A DNA stretch of 64,000 nt from Inia geoffrensis (lineage: Eukaryota; Chordata; Mammalia; Artiodactyla; Iniidae). The notes beneath the pieces were generated by a model that saw nothing but the letters and a program-made list of their open reading frames with translations, was not told the origin of the DNA and made no database searches. The stretch lies in the NCBI GenBank assembly GCA_036417435.1, contig CM070903.1, positions 53,048,001 through 53,112,000 on the forward strand, in the 5' to 3' direction. Positions 42,986-55,203 of this stretch are shown here, piece by piece; position 1 is the stretch's first letter, and the number at the start of each line of letters is the position of its first letter. The translations under genes and the position numbers were made by a program.

Positions 42986-44436
42986 TTTGGGAACTGAATT
43001 TTATGCCATCTGGCTCCAAAACCAGAGTTTGCAATGTCAGGCAGTACTTGGAGGAAACAGCTGCATACAGATCACTCTGAAACCCTCATAAAAATATATG
43101 GTACTATCATTTTTTTTCTTTTAAAACATGTTTTATGGGATCCCCCATGGTATCTTTTGCTAGTCTTGCTGTAAAAATAATGTTTATGGTGATTGAATAT
43201 ACTTTCAGTAAATAGCTTCCGTGGCTATCAAATGACTGTTTTTCTTCTGCATTTAATCACCTAGGAGGAAAAAAATGATGGCAAACAGATTTCACTGCCT
43301 TAAACAATATTTGTTAAAGAAAGACTTTTGCCCTGGAGCATCTTACTCAGAAAGTAATTTCCTGGTCACTGCTTTGAAGGCATTGCCTTATTATTTAGGA
43401 TTTTCTTTCTTCAGCATGAATCAGCTCTTTTTTCTTTTTTTTTGTCCTTGTCTGGCCACTATCTACATAGCCCTAAAATGACATCACAGGCTTTAAACAT
43501 CACAGTGAGCGAATAACATTCCCAATTTGTCTGAGGCTCACCAGACTCAGATATTCCTGTGCTAATGATGCTGTATCTTATTTTGCATTCTTAAGAGTCC
43601 AGTGACCTTTGAGTAAACTGTAGATTCACATGGATCTATGTGGATCAACTTAATTATGCGGCTTTCAAAATAAGATCCATCCTGAGCAGTCTTAGAAATG
43701 TGTCACCCAGAATTAAAATGTGACCTTCCTCTGAAATTAATTTACTAAGTGAATTAACACTAAAAGTTAAATAATCCATTTTTCAGTAGTTTTAACATAT
43801 AAGATTTCATGTAGATTTCAGATCTTCTCACAAGGTCTGGTAATAATATTAACGATGACAGTAATAAAACTACAACAAGTATTTTGTGATTTTATACAAA
43901 GTAGATTAAATATCATCATTGAATGGCAAAAACTGAGTTATACCAAAATATTTCCAAGGGGAAACCAAACATTAGCTAAATAAAATATAAAATAAATTAT
44001 AGTTTTCTGAGAACTAACCCAGCCTCGTAAAGAATGCTGCTAATATGCAATGGTATTTAAATGAAAAAAAGAATATCACTAGTAAATCCAATCTTTACAA
44101 TGCTAATATTTTGATTATTTTGGATATTACCATTATTCTTCTGTACCAACTGCTCTGTAAATACATTCTCAGGATGAGTTAAAATTCTGCCTTTAAAAAA
44201 AAAGCAAGAAAATTATTTTTAGAGTAATTTTTGTGTAACACCTGGTTGAGGAGAAACTTCATCATGATTTTAGAGACTGGAAGATTCTGATCTTGGCTTC
44301 TCCTATCTGCTACCCAGCTACAAAAACTACATCCTTATCTTTGACTAATTTCTTTCTCACCAAAAAATATGGGTTCACTTTTACTCTTTATGAGTTTGTT
44401 CAAATTAATAGTAAAATTCTACCAATTGCTTCAACT
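42986..44436. other. No recognised gene or repeat
   Basis: AT-rich. The 68-residue frame at 43275-43481 has no domain. Confidence 0.4.
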
Positions 44437-44456
44437 TGAGAACATTTATTACTTTT
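44437..44456. repeat. Left target-site duplication of the 44457-44663 L1
   Basis: The 20-bp TGAGAACATTTATTACTTTT recurs exactly at 44664-44683. Confidence 0.97.
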
Positions 44457-44663
44457 TTTTTAACATCTTTATTGGAGTATAATTGTTTACAATGGTGTGT
44501 TAGTTTCTGCTGTATAACAAAGTGAATCAGCTATATGTATACATATGTTCCCATATCTCCTCTCTCTTGCATCTCCCTCCCACCCTCCCTATCCCACCCC
44601 TCCAGGCGGTCGCAAAGCACCAAGTTGATCTCCCTGTGCTATGCAGCTGCTTCCCACTAGCTC
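44457..44663 (-). mobile_element. Short 5'-truncated L1 insertion, antisense, with perfect TSD
   Basis: The insert holds only the last 200 bp of the L1 3' UTR. Its complement ends AATAAAGATGTTAAA, the same end as the L1 at 1393-6241. The rebuilt empty site reads ACTTTT/AAAAAC, an exact L1 endonuclease target (TTTT/AA). Confidence 0.97.
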
Positions 44664-44683
44664 TGAGAACATTTATTACTTTT
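44664..44683. repeat. Right target-site duplication of the 44457-44663 L1
   Basis: Exact copy of 44437-44456. Confidence 0.97.
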
Positions 44684-45337
44684 AAAAACACTTGTAACAT
44701 TGCAGTAACATGTAAGGCAGAGTTAGATCCATGGCTATTATGACCTCTGAAGAATGCAAAAATATTACCCAACATCTCACATTTTTTGCCATTGCTGCAC
44801 CATTTCAGTCTGAACATTTTGCCTTCAGGATATAGCAAAGAGCTGGGTCTCTGTAGTGGTGACCCTAGCAGCTCTTGCCAGTCATACGGCTTCTGCACAA
44901 CAACTAGGCTGTACTAAATAGAGTCTCCTGTCACATATTCACTGATGTGGTATATTTGCTCCTCTAATCTGTAGCAAGCAAAGAAAGGTGTCAAGGTCAC
45001 CTCTGCAAGGGAGTAAGGAAAGTCAAGGATTTGCTAATTAAAATATTGATTGGGTCACAAACAGACCCAGAAAGTAAGGAGTTAGAATTAACAGGAAACA
45101 GAGTTTAAGGGAAAATAGATCCTTGTTCTTTATATTTTCTGATAAAGATAAAGAAGGTGGTCTGAGAACCAGGTCCATTTCCCAAGTCCCAAAAGCATAA
45201 TCTTTAATGACACAAAGCGCACAGTATTTGTGTCTTTGTAGTCTTCTTTCTTTGTTTTTAACATTTATATCATAGAATTTTACAATAAGTGCCCAGCATA
45301 TATGGGCACGTGTGTATGTGTATGTATGTCTGCATTT
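44684..45337. other. No recognised gene or repeat
   Basis: Short frames on the minus strand (44527-44898, 45038-45367) cross repeat and unique DNA and carry no domain. Confidence 0.4.
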
Positions 45338-45354
45338 AAAATAGATAGGCTTGA

Positions 45355-46799
45355 TAAACCCATGCACCTATGGCCAACTAATTTATGACAAAGGAGGCAA
45401 AAATATACAATGGAGAAAAGAAAGTCTCTTCAATAAGTGGTGCTGGGAAAACTGGACAGCTACATGTAAAAGAATGAAATTAGAACAGTCCTTAACACCA
45501 TACACAAAAATAAACTCAGAATGGATTAAAGACCTAAGGTAAGACCAGATACTATAAAACCCTTAGAGGAGAACACAGGCAGAACACACTTTGACATAAA
45601 TCACAGCAACATCTTTCTTGACCCACCTCCTAGAGTAATGAATATTAAGACAAAAATAAGCAAATGGGACTTAATTAAACTTAAAAACTTTTGTACAGCA
45701 AAGGAAATCATAAATACGATGAAAGGACAACCCTCAGAATGGGAGAAAACATTCACAAATGAAGCAACTGACAAAGGATTAACCTGCAAAATATACAAAC
45801 AGCTCATATAACTCAATAGCAAAAAAACAAACAACCCAATCAAAAAATGGGTGGAAGACCTAAATAGACTTTTCTCCAAAGAAGACATACAGATAACCAA
45901 GAGGCACATGGAAAGATGCTCAACATCACTAATTATTAGAGAAATACCAATCAAAACTGCGATAAGGTATCACCTCACACTGGTCAGAATGGCCATCATC
46001 AAAAAATCTACAAACAGTAAATTCTGGAGAGGGTGTGGAGAAAAGGGAATGCTCATACACAGTTGGTGGGAATGTAAATTGATAGATCCACTATGGAACA
46101 CAGTATGGAGGTTCCTTAAAAATCTAAAAATAGAACTACCATATGACCCAACAATTCCACTACTGGGCATGTACCCAGAGAAAACCATGATTCAAAGAAA
46201 CACATGCACCCCAATGTTCATAGCGGCACTATTTACAATAGCCAGGACATGGAAGCAACCTAAATGTCCATCGACAGATGAATGGATAAAGAAGATGTGG
46301 TACATATATACAATGGAATATTACTCAGCCATAAAAAGGAATGAAATTGGGTGATTTGTAAAGATGTGGAGGGACATAGAGAGTGTCATACAGAGTGAAG
46401 TAAGTCAGAAAGAGAAAAACAAATATCGTATAATAATACATATATGTGGAATCTAGAAAAATGGTACAGATGATCTTATTTGAAAGGCAGAAATAGAGAC
46501 ATAGATGTAGAGAACAAATGTATGGATACCAAGGGGGAAAGGGGTGGGGTGGGAGGAATTGGAAGACTGGCATTGACACATATATATTGTTGATACTATG
46601 TATAAAATAGACAACTGATGGGAACATACTGTATAGCACAGGAAACTCTACCTAATGCTCTGTGGTAACCTATATGGGAGCAAAGTCCAAAAGGGAGGGG
46701 ATATCTGTATGTGTACGGCTGATTCATTTTGTTGTGCAGTGGAGGCTAACACAACATTGTAAAGCAACCATACTCCAATAAAAATTAATTAAAATAAAT
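45355..46799 (+). mobile_element. 5'-truncated L1, sense, with 17-bp TSD
   Basis: The insert starts within ORF2 and runs through the 3' UTR to the polyadenylation signal AATAAA (46777-46782), with an A-rich tail. The TSD is AAAATAGATAGGCTTGA at 45338-45354 and AAAATAGATATGCTTGA at 46800-46816 (one mismatch). Its 3' end (AATAAAAATTAATTAA) differs from that of the L1s at 1393 and 44457, so it belongs to a different, probably older subfamily. Confidence 0.95.
45357..46354 (+). pseudogene. L1 ORF2 C-terminal remnant
   Basis: The first part of the frame carries [18 protein letters not shown] and [16 protein letters not shown] small deletion near 45534 (just after KDLR) breaks the frame. The frame resumes at 45851 with [19 protein letters not shown], the Cys-rich region ([18 protein letters not shown], so the first Cys of the C-x3-C-x7-H-x4-C motif is replaced by Phe), and [19 protein letters not shown] before a stop at 46352. 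Not functional. Confidence 0.9.
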
Positions 46800-46816
46800 A
46801 AAATAGATATGCTTGA

Positions 46817-47744
46817 CAGATTATTATACTGACCAAGTATTACCACTTTAAAAAATTTATTTATTAGTCAAGTTACTGACAAATACTTTGATACAAAATA
46901 AAACTAAGACTTTAGGATCCTGCTGTGTTTATACAACACAGTCAACATTATCTTATTTAGTTCCAAAATAATCATTTGTGAGGGCAAAACAATGCCGATT
47001 ATCAATCTGTTCCCAAGTCAATGTTTCAGTGTCCAAAGTATACTCTGGGGGAGAGTGAGTATTTTCATAAGAATGTGTTTTCAAGCTGTACTTAATAATG
47101 ACTGTGTTATGGTTTTTTACACTTCAAGATTAAACAATATCTACTAAAAATAGAGGTGTGAATAAAGCTAGCCGTTGAAAGAACACACAGCTCATGTCGA
47201 AAGCAGTCAGCGTTGATACACTGACACTTAACATCACCAATACGGATAATGACAAGTATGCAATGAAACACACAAATGAGCTATGTTTTCCGTTTCCACC
47301 CCAACATCTAACTTCTCATATAGAATTCTATCCTCTAAGGTTATCAAATAATGTTATATAACCAGTAAAGAATTCATACTAAGATTAATGCTCATAAAGC
47401 TCAAAATATTTTCCTGTAGTTTAAAAACAGAAAATGTAAACTACTAAAAACAAACTCCAGTTTTGTAATACTTCTGTATATATTAACAGTTAAGGACAAC
47501 TGGCCCCCAATAAGCATGCATTTTTCTTTAATATTTTATGTTTGCTAAGATCACAGACAATGGTGTATACAAATTATCATCAGCCAGTGTTGCTAGAGGG
47601 CCCACTGGCTGTGTTTTTAGGTGGTTTTGAGGTGAATACAGAATGGAGTTTAATAAATTTCTACAGGAAAGGGCATTTTAAATTAAGGAGTAGGTAATGA
47701 AGTATCTTATAGCTCACTTTAATTGTCTCAGAGGTGTTATTAAA
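46817..47744. other. No recognised gene or repeat
   Basis: AT-rich sequence with nothing to call. Confidence 0.4.
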
Positions 47745-47935
47745 AGTTATGTATATTTGTAAAGCACTTTCTAGCTTTCTATTGTTGTATTTTATCCTCA
47801 TAAAATTCTGTAAGGTAGGCAAGGCAGAAAGTGTTATCCCTAATGCACAGGTGAGCAGGTTGAGGTTAGAGAGGTCTGATGATTTGCTTCAGGTCTCCAG
47901 ATTTTTCAGTGTTGTAGTCAGCATTTGAATCCAGG
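47745..47935 (-). mobile_element. MIR SINE, antisense
   Basis: The blocks 'aaagcactttctagc', 'tcctcataaaattctgtaaggtaggcaaggcagaaagtgttatccctaatgcacaggtgag' and 'gcatttgaatccaggtc' give a near full antisense MIR. Confidence 0.8.
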
Positions 47936-49070
47936 TCATAATAACATAACAGCATGAACTTGCAAAAATCATAACAGGATAACAGTTATTATCCTTGCCC
48001 TGCCTATCATCCCAAGGCTACTGGGGATTGCAAATATACATTCTATTAGGTACAATCATTAATAGACTGATCCAGATTTCCTGCCCCAAGAAAATATCTC
48101 AGTGTATAAATAAGAGCCTATCATGAGTCAGAAATTCTACCAGGTGCCCTCAAAACACTGATGGTTTAATAAACAATTATAAAACAAAAAAGTACATGGG
48201 AACCATAAAAAGACAAGGAGAATTATTGAAATAATTTTGCTGTGAGCTTGCATGACTTATGCGCCCCCTTCCCAAACTTATATTTCTACTTTCAAAAACC
48301 CACTGGACACTTGAACACCTCACAAAGAGAAACTGCTATGCAGAAAAAATTTGTCTGGAACATCCAGAACAAGCTTCATCAGCCAAAGGAAAAAGGTCGT
48401 GATGGAAACAGCCTCTGCTTCCCGGCAAAACTAGAAGTGTCCAATTGCTGGTGTTCTCCAAGATGTAAAAGAAAGAATGAGAACAAAGAATAAGAAAGGT
48501 TGTGAGGGAGAAGAAAATTATAAAAACTTATAACTAAGTGTCCTCTAGCATCCCCCAGTACTGGCCTCATAATCAAGGCAAAATAGTTTCTATTTTATCT
48601 GGGTCAAATCCCCTATTTCTGCCTCCATGCCTTTCTCTCTTACCCTTATCTCTGATTAAATGTCTTCATGGTCATCTTTAGGGATGAAAATGTGCAGCAG
48701 ATATGCCACCGATCCTTCACCCCACACCTATAGCAGACACAATGGAACTCATTCCTCTTTCTGCATTCTTACCTAGGCTGATAAAATAGCACAAGAAGTG
48801 CTGGAAATTTTCCATCTTTATATACACCATCTTGAGAATAAAAGGAAAAATTTGGTTGTTTTTTCCAATCCCCTTGTTTACTCGTTCCCATAACAGAGGA
48901 ATAACTTAGTGAGACTGAGGTACAGGGCACTACTCATGCATGGTCAAGCATACTGACTCTTGCTATCCCTCCGGAATTCACCTGCCTATAAAGAGAGTAC
49001 GCTCCTTTCCTATTCTTGCCCTCTAGGCCCACATGAAAGTAGAACATATTCTTTGTCCACTTTTGCTCTC
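47936..49070. other. No recognised gene or repeat
   Basis: A weak L2-like stretch (48110-48210) is too diverged to call. The 83-residue frame at 48242-48493 has no domain. Confidence 0.4.
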
Positions 49071-49320
49071 TTTTTATTTTTTAAATTAATTTATTTTTAA
49101 AATTGAAGTATATTTGATTTACAATGTCATGTTAGTTTCAGGTGTACAGCACAGTGATTCAGTTATATGTATATAAAGATATATATATATATATCTTTTT
49201 CAGATTCTTTTTACTTATAGGTTATTATTAAATATTGAATATATTTCCCCATGCTATACAGTAGTTCCCTGTTGGTTATCTATTTTATATATAGTAGTGT
49301 GTATATGTTATTTATTTAAC
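49071..49320 (-). mobile_element. L1 3' UTR fragment, antisense
   Basis: 'acaatgtcatgttagtttcaggtgtacagcacagtgattcagttatatg' and 'ccatgctatacagtagttccctgttggttatc' match the fragment at 8312-8602 and so the same kind of L1 3' end. An (AT)n run at 49173-49194 lies inside. Confidence 0.8.
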
Positions 49321-49422
49321 CCACATCAACTGGTTGTGAAGTATCCTGAGGTTTTCCAAGCAACTGGTTAGAAAAGGATCTGTTCTGTTCACTCATGTCT
49401 CCATAGGCAAATCCTAAGGCTT

Positions 49423-49426
<4 letters not shown>

Positions 49427-49456
<30 letters not shown>

Positions 49457-49650
49457 GGTACGCGGGCCTCTCACTGTTGTGGCCTCTCCCGTTGCAGAGC
49501 ACAAGCTCTGGACGCGCAAGCTCAGCGGCCATGGCTCATGGGCTCAGCCGCTCCGCGGCACGTGGGATCTTCCCGGACCGGGGCACGAATCCGTGTCCCC
49601 TGCATCGGCAGGCGGACTCTCAACCACTGCGCCACAAGGGAAGCCCCCCC
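49427..49650 (-). mobile_element. CHR-type SINE, antisense
   Basis: A long T-tract then GCGGTACGCGGGCCTCTCAC through to CACAAGGGAAGCCCCC. The TSD AAGGCTTAATT lies at 49416-49426 and 49651-49661. Confidence 0.95.
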
Positions 49651-49661
49651 AAGGCTTAATT

Positions 49662-50679
49662 GTTAAGAGGAAAGTCATAGGAAATCAAATTTTGGCCTTG
49701 AATAAGAGATATACTCTGCAAACCAATTTTCTGATCAATAAAGGTGATATTTTGATACATTGAATTGGTCTCATAATCTTTAACATTGATCTAGGTAAGC
49801 CATTACCTATTAATTGGAACTCTCACTTAAATAGAAATCACATACTTTTCCTTTGAAAACCAGCTTATTTCTAAATTTTTAATGAAACTTCCCTCCCGAT
49901 TACTTCAACTTATTTTAACCTCCCACTACTAAATTCCAGTGTCCTTCACTGACTTTACCACTTATTTAGTACTTAGCACATCCTACCTCATTATATGAGC
50001 TATATTTTCAAATATATCTTCTCATTCGCTAAATGAATCATAAGCCCAACCAAGGGAAGCCCTGCTTCTCATGCTCTTTACACCTCTGGCGTCTGACATT
50101 CAATGTTTAATTAATACTCCCTGACATTAATGATGAGATTCTAAGGAAATTACCATGACAGACAATGGTAATAAATGATTTGTACATTAAATTGCCCTTG
50201 ATTCATTTTATACATATCAGCCTGAACTTCCAACCTTCTAGACAGATTAAGTAAAGCAACATAAGGAACACTTCTTTAGAGAAGCCTCCATTGTAAGGAT
50301 GGTTAGAAGTTTATTCTGTCTAAAATAGAAAAGGCAAATATAACTTGCTAAAATATTCAGAGGCCACATATTGGTTCCTTTGAAATTAATGAATCAGAAT
50401 TTGACTTTCATTCTGGCATCTCTGGAAAATGCTAAGAGATTCTTGGGTGTGTGGAGATTAAAATGGAGAAAATATTGTTAAACATAGCTATATAGTTCTA
50501 AAATCTCTAGATAATATTTTTCCATGTTTGGGAAAATTATAAAGGAATAAAAGTAAAATTTGGTATGAGCTACACTAAGTATATCTGAATGAACCCTTTT
50601 CTCTCAGTGACCTTCTCAAGCAAAATGTCTTTTCAACTCTGGTGGTCACTGACTTTGCCAACCCAATTCACCAATTCTC
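49662..50679. other. No recognised gene or repeat
   Basis: Nothing to call. Confidence 0.4.
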
Positions 50680-50830
50680 CCACCAATTCATTACATGTAT
50701 AACTTAGAGTAAGTCACTCTACCTCAAGTTCATTCCTGTTCTCTAGCTGTAACATGAAAATATTAATGCTTCCCATTTTCTGGATTTCATGGAAATGATA
50801 TGGAGCTCAGGTGACCTTCAGAAATACTTT
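50680..50830 (+). mobile_element. MIR-like SINE fragment, sense
   Basis: 'aacttagagtaagtcactctacctcaagttcattcctgttctctagctgtaacatgaaaatattaatgct' has the MIR order but is strongly diverged. Confidence 0.5.
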
Positions 50831-51939
50831 GTGTTCTTCAAAAGAAAGATGTTTAAATAGTCACAAATCTTTGCTTTCAACTAAAAGATTTAGAGAATAA
50901 CACTACCAATGAGATACTAATATGTGAGTTAATTGATCAGTGGATTTAACATGTTTTAGAGATATTAAAATTTAGCAAATACAAGTTTATCATTGTTATA
51001 ACTTATTCCTCAGTGGTTGTCTTTGTAAATAGACCTATTGAATTCATTTGAACACCTTTATAAGTTTCCTGTGGAAGAGAGAATTGACTCTGTAATTTGC
51101 ATTAGAATAGGATAGAAATTTGTGTAATAAAAGCAAAGTGGAGAGCATTTTTACATGTTGACAGAACATGCTTCTGCATCTAGAATCTAGATAATATTTA
51201 ATATGTAAAGCTAGCAGCAAACATAAGTAAAGATAGTTATCTGGCATGTGTCACCCTTGGTATATTTAACTTGTGTATTTACCATCCTCCTAGTGACATA
51301 AATTCTTCTTGTGCAAACATTCAATAAATACTGCCCAAGGTTAACTCTAAAACTCACAAGCCAGCAGAATAAACTCACAGTATCTTAATCCTAAAATAAG
51401 CTAAATTTTAATGTGATATCAGAAGGAAACAATAACAACAGCAACAACAATAAAAACACTCTAAAGCGCTGCTGAAAAATTTCAGAAACTTTTCCCTAGG
51501 TCCATATAACCTAAATGCTTTGGGGACACGAGCACATGTACCCATAGAAACATATAAGCAGAATGGAGAAAAACTCTACCCTTTAAAATTACATTAGAAA
51601 GGTCAGAGTAGAGAACCTAGAATCAAATCAAGGAAATTTTATAGAGAGATATAAATAATTTTTTCACTTATTGATTTATGAGCTGCTTACATTTGAGACT
51701 AGCATTCACTTCCCTCTGAGGTGTTACCTTGTGCCCCATTGTCTTCTTTTCACTAGCTATTAAATTAATCCCTCACCATTAATCTTCCTAACTAGACTTC
51801 ATCCTTCTGAACACGAACAAAAGGATGCTAATTTCATTCAAAATGTCGATAGTTAAAATGTTTTCAACCTGTCCCCTGTCCTTCTTCCTTTTCTTCCCCC
51901 ACTTTCAATGCAATTATCATTTATAGCTTTAATTTACTT
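50831..51939. other. No recognised gene or repeat
   Basis: Nothing to call. Confidence 0.4.
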
Positions 51940-51999
51940 CCATGGAGGACCAACTATGTGTCAAATACTCAGAGAACTTCACACATACTTGCGTACTCC

Positions 52000-52222
52000 A
52001 GTCACATATGCAATTATATATGTACACAATCACATACATGTGCAACCACATATGCATATATATACATACATGTACACATAACCATATGCACACCTTCACA
52101 TACACAATTACATACAGTCCACAATCACATATGCAAGCACTTATACATAATCACATACACAATTATGCACATCAAATTATACAATCAACCAGTAACATTC
52201 ACATACACACGTGTATACAATT
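52000..52222. repeat. Degenerate AC/AT-rich tandem repeat
   Basis: About 220 bp of imperfect units built from ACATA, CACAATC and CATATGCA blocks. The two overlapping frames at 51942-52341 are products of this repeat. Confidence 0.8.
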
Positions 52223-52224
52223 TA

Positions 52225-52380
52225 ATCCTCTTAAAATACGAGTTTGGGTTCTATTATTATCATCCTCATTTTTCAGATGAGGAAGTGAGATACAGAGAGT
52301 TGTGCAACATTACACAGCTTGCAAGTGATGCCTGTATTTGAAACCTAAGCAATTTGACTCAGATTCCACATTATTAATCA
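52225..52380 (-). mobile_element. MIR SINE, antisense
   Basis: 'ctattattatcatcctcatttttcagatgaggaagtgagatacagagagttgtgcaacattacacagcttgcaagtgatg' is the antisense MIR core. Confidence 0.78.
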
Positions 52381-53910
52381 AAATTCTTTATGGTTTTGTA
52401 CCAACAAAATGTCTGTAGCTCTTAATTCTAATAACTGATTTCCCTGTCACTACTTTGTGTTTAGTCTGTAATTATTCATTTTCTAACCACATTGTTAGTC
52501 CCAAATCATGACCTCTCAGATGGCTGTACCAGTTTTTATATAACTCCTTTTATAAAACACATTTCCCTGTATTGGTAAATATTTACTAAAATATATTTTG
52601 ACCATTATTATAAATTTAGGTAAGTGAATCATCATCTCTGAATGTTAAATATTTTCAAAATAATATTTTACTAAATTTGAAATATTTAATGATACTTATG
52701 TGTACCCATGTATTGTTTCTTCCATAATATTCCAACTTTACCTATTTTCTTTACTCATGTGTAGTATTCTCCACCCTTTTTTGGTTCTCTCTTTTCTATA
52801 TTCTCTCCCATTCATTTTATTTAAGCACAGGAACATGGGAAACAAATAACATTGTCTCACCAGGATCATGCCCACCCTGAATCTTTGGACTCTGTGTCTG
52901 GACAGTATTAGAAAAGCACTATTAGAAAAACCAGCCATCACCGGAATATATGATCCATTTATTAGATTAAAGTTTTAATTTACTAAATTGATTCTAGTAA
53001 TTTTGGCTTCTTTTATTTTTTTTTTTTACAACACTTGAAGATTTTTAATTGTTTCATCTATTGACACCGGTATTCTTTTGAACAATAAATACCCTCGCAA
53101 AAAAAATCTAGGGATATAATACATTTATCAAGTCATTTTGCAAAAAGAAAACAAAGACAAAAAGAAAATACAAAACTTTTTTAGAACATTTTACCTCTTT
53201 AACAATATGGTAAAAGTGGTTAAAACGATCATGTTTATCAATTAATTTCCTTGTCTAAATTTTACTTATTTATAAATTTACCAATTATTAGAACAATACA
53301 TAGGTAATGCTTTAAAATTTTGTTTTCTAGCAATAACAATCTTAGTTATATCAACAAAAAAGCTCTCTGCCTTTCCATTTGGGAAGGAAAATGTGTATTT
53401 CATGAGAGCAAGAAGCTGTCAGATAACCAATTTGTAAACCTAGAGAACTATGAAAAAAGGATAAATTCATTCTCAGTTTAAACTATCCCTCAGAAATTTA
53501 TAATCCTATAAAAATAGACAATAAGCTCAAATAATATTATTCTGTTCCCTCTCCAGCTCTCCTCCTTGTCAAGCTCCATTTTATAGACCAAGAAATCAAG
53601 GTGCAGAATATTGCATACCACTTATTAATTTAAAAAAATAGTGCATCTATCCCAAATTTCTATGTCTTTATAGACTAAATTTCTTCCATGTTTCTTACAA
53701 AGCAAATTTTGCCTTAAAATAATTCTCAAGACTCCCTTTCTCAAAAAAAGGATCCCTATATATCTTATTGCAAAAAGAAATACATGTATACACATATGTA
53801 TAATCAATATTATATTCAAACTACAAAATCTGTATGGAAGTCCATATACTCAGAAATATCAGCAATGATCTCAATATAGATTTTAATATAAATTACTAAT
53901 TCATGACATT
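52381..53910. other. No recognised gene or repeat
   Basis: A weak MIR-like stretch near 53570-53610 is not called. No coding signal. Confidence 0.4.
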
Positions 53911-53925
53911 AAATTACCAACAATA

Positions 53926-54135
53926 GGGGCTTCCTTGGTGGCACAGTGGTGGAGAGTCCACCTGCCGATGCAGGGGACACGGGTTCGTGCCCCAGTCCCG
54001 GAAGATTCCACATGCCGCAGAGCGGCTGGGCCCGTGAGCCATGGCCACTGAGCCTGCGCGTCCAGAGCCTGTGCTCCGCAACGGGAGAGGCCACAGAAGT
54101 GGGAGGCCCGCGTACCGCAAAAAAAAAAAAAAAAA
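53926..54135 (+). mobile_element. CHR-type SINE, sense
   Basis: GGGGCTTCCTTGGTGGCAC, GGGTTCGTGCCCC, and an end GCGTACCGC followed by poly-A. The exact 15-bp TSD AAATTACCAACAATA lies at 53911-53925 and 54136-54150. Confidence 0.96.
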
Positions 54136-54150
54136 AAATTACCAACAATA

Positions 54151-55130
54151 AATTCACCTTACCAAGGACACACTACAATTTTAACTGCTGCATTTATTGA
54201 TAGACATTTTCTTTTAAAGAATAAATGCACAAAACTCCAGGATTTTAATATATTTTCAAATTATTTTACAAAAAAGTAAATAGAAAAAAAATCAAAAATT
54301 TTCAGAGACATTTACCTCTAGCTAAGTAGCAGTGTGTTTCATGTAAAAATGTCAGCAATGGGTTGTTTAATGAAAATAAAGATCTTGTTTAGGATCTTCT
54401 TGTGTCATGGAAAACACTCAGGTTTCTAAGCTTGATGGAAATTCTGATCTATTCATGTGCAAATGATATTCTCTACCACCTACTCTTATCTGGTATTTTG
54501 GGTGTTTTCTCCCAGTCATTCCATCTGACAACTGTTTAGGAAATATTTTCTTCACAAGCATATGTCTAGTTTAGGAAATGTCATTTCCTCTGTATTTGAG
54601 GTCATGAACTTTCATGAAGGAAAACCCATTCTCAGGTCACTTAAGTGTGAGTGCATAAATGTTAACATTACTGAGCATCAAAACAGTGGTTAATATAATA
54701 TATAAACTGGTATTTTGATACTGATATAATAACTAAACTGGTATTTTGATACTGTTTTTAAAATATCGAATATTGTCTGAAGTTTATGTTTATTGCCCAG
54801 ATGGGTTTAGCAGAGAATTGAAGAGGTATACATTAATTATTTCTTTCCAAGACTTATTTTAAAAATTTAAACATATAATTTTTGTTAATCAAATTAATAC
54901 TATTCTAATTGGTTAAAAACATTGAAATTACTGAAAAGGAAAGGTAATAGAATAAAATCATCCATCTTCCCCCACTAAGAAGGTTTGTACTACCCTGTAA
55001 GCAGATTTCCTTTGTAATATGTACATGACATGATAAACCTTCTAAAGTAGAAACAACAATGCAAAAGCTAGGAGATTGAGTAAAAAAGCAAAACGACAAC
55101 AACAAAAATCTATGCAACTATAGCAAGTGT

Positions 55131-55132
<2 letters not shown>
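54151..55132. other. No recognised gene; one short tandem duplication
   Basis: AAACTGGTATTTTGATACTG occurs at 54704-54723 and 54735-54754, a 31-bp period. Confidence 0.5.
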
Positions 55133-55174
<42 letters not shown>

Positions 55175-55203
55175 TATATATATATATATAGTATATATAT
55201 ATA
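55133..55203. repeat. (TA)n microsatellite with central CTATA...TATAG symmetry
   Basis: About 70 bp of TA with an ATACTATAT and an ATAGTATAT interruption that mirror each other, so the tract can fold on itself. Confidence 0.95.

Noticed and set aside
52000..52222. Repeated short units resembling a repeat array
   Set aside because: Units are irregular, there are no spacers of constant length, and the genome is mammalian, so it is not a CRISPR array.
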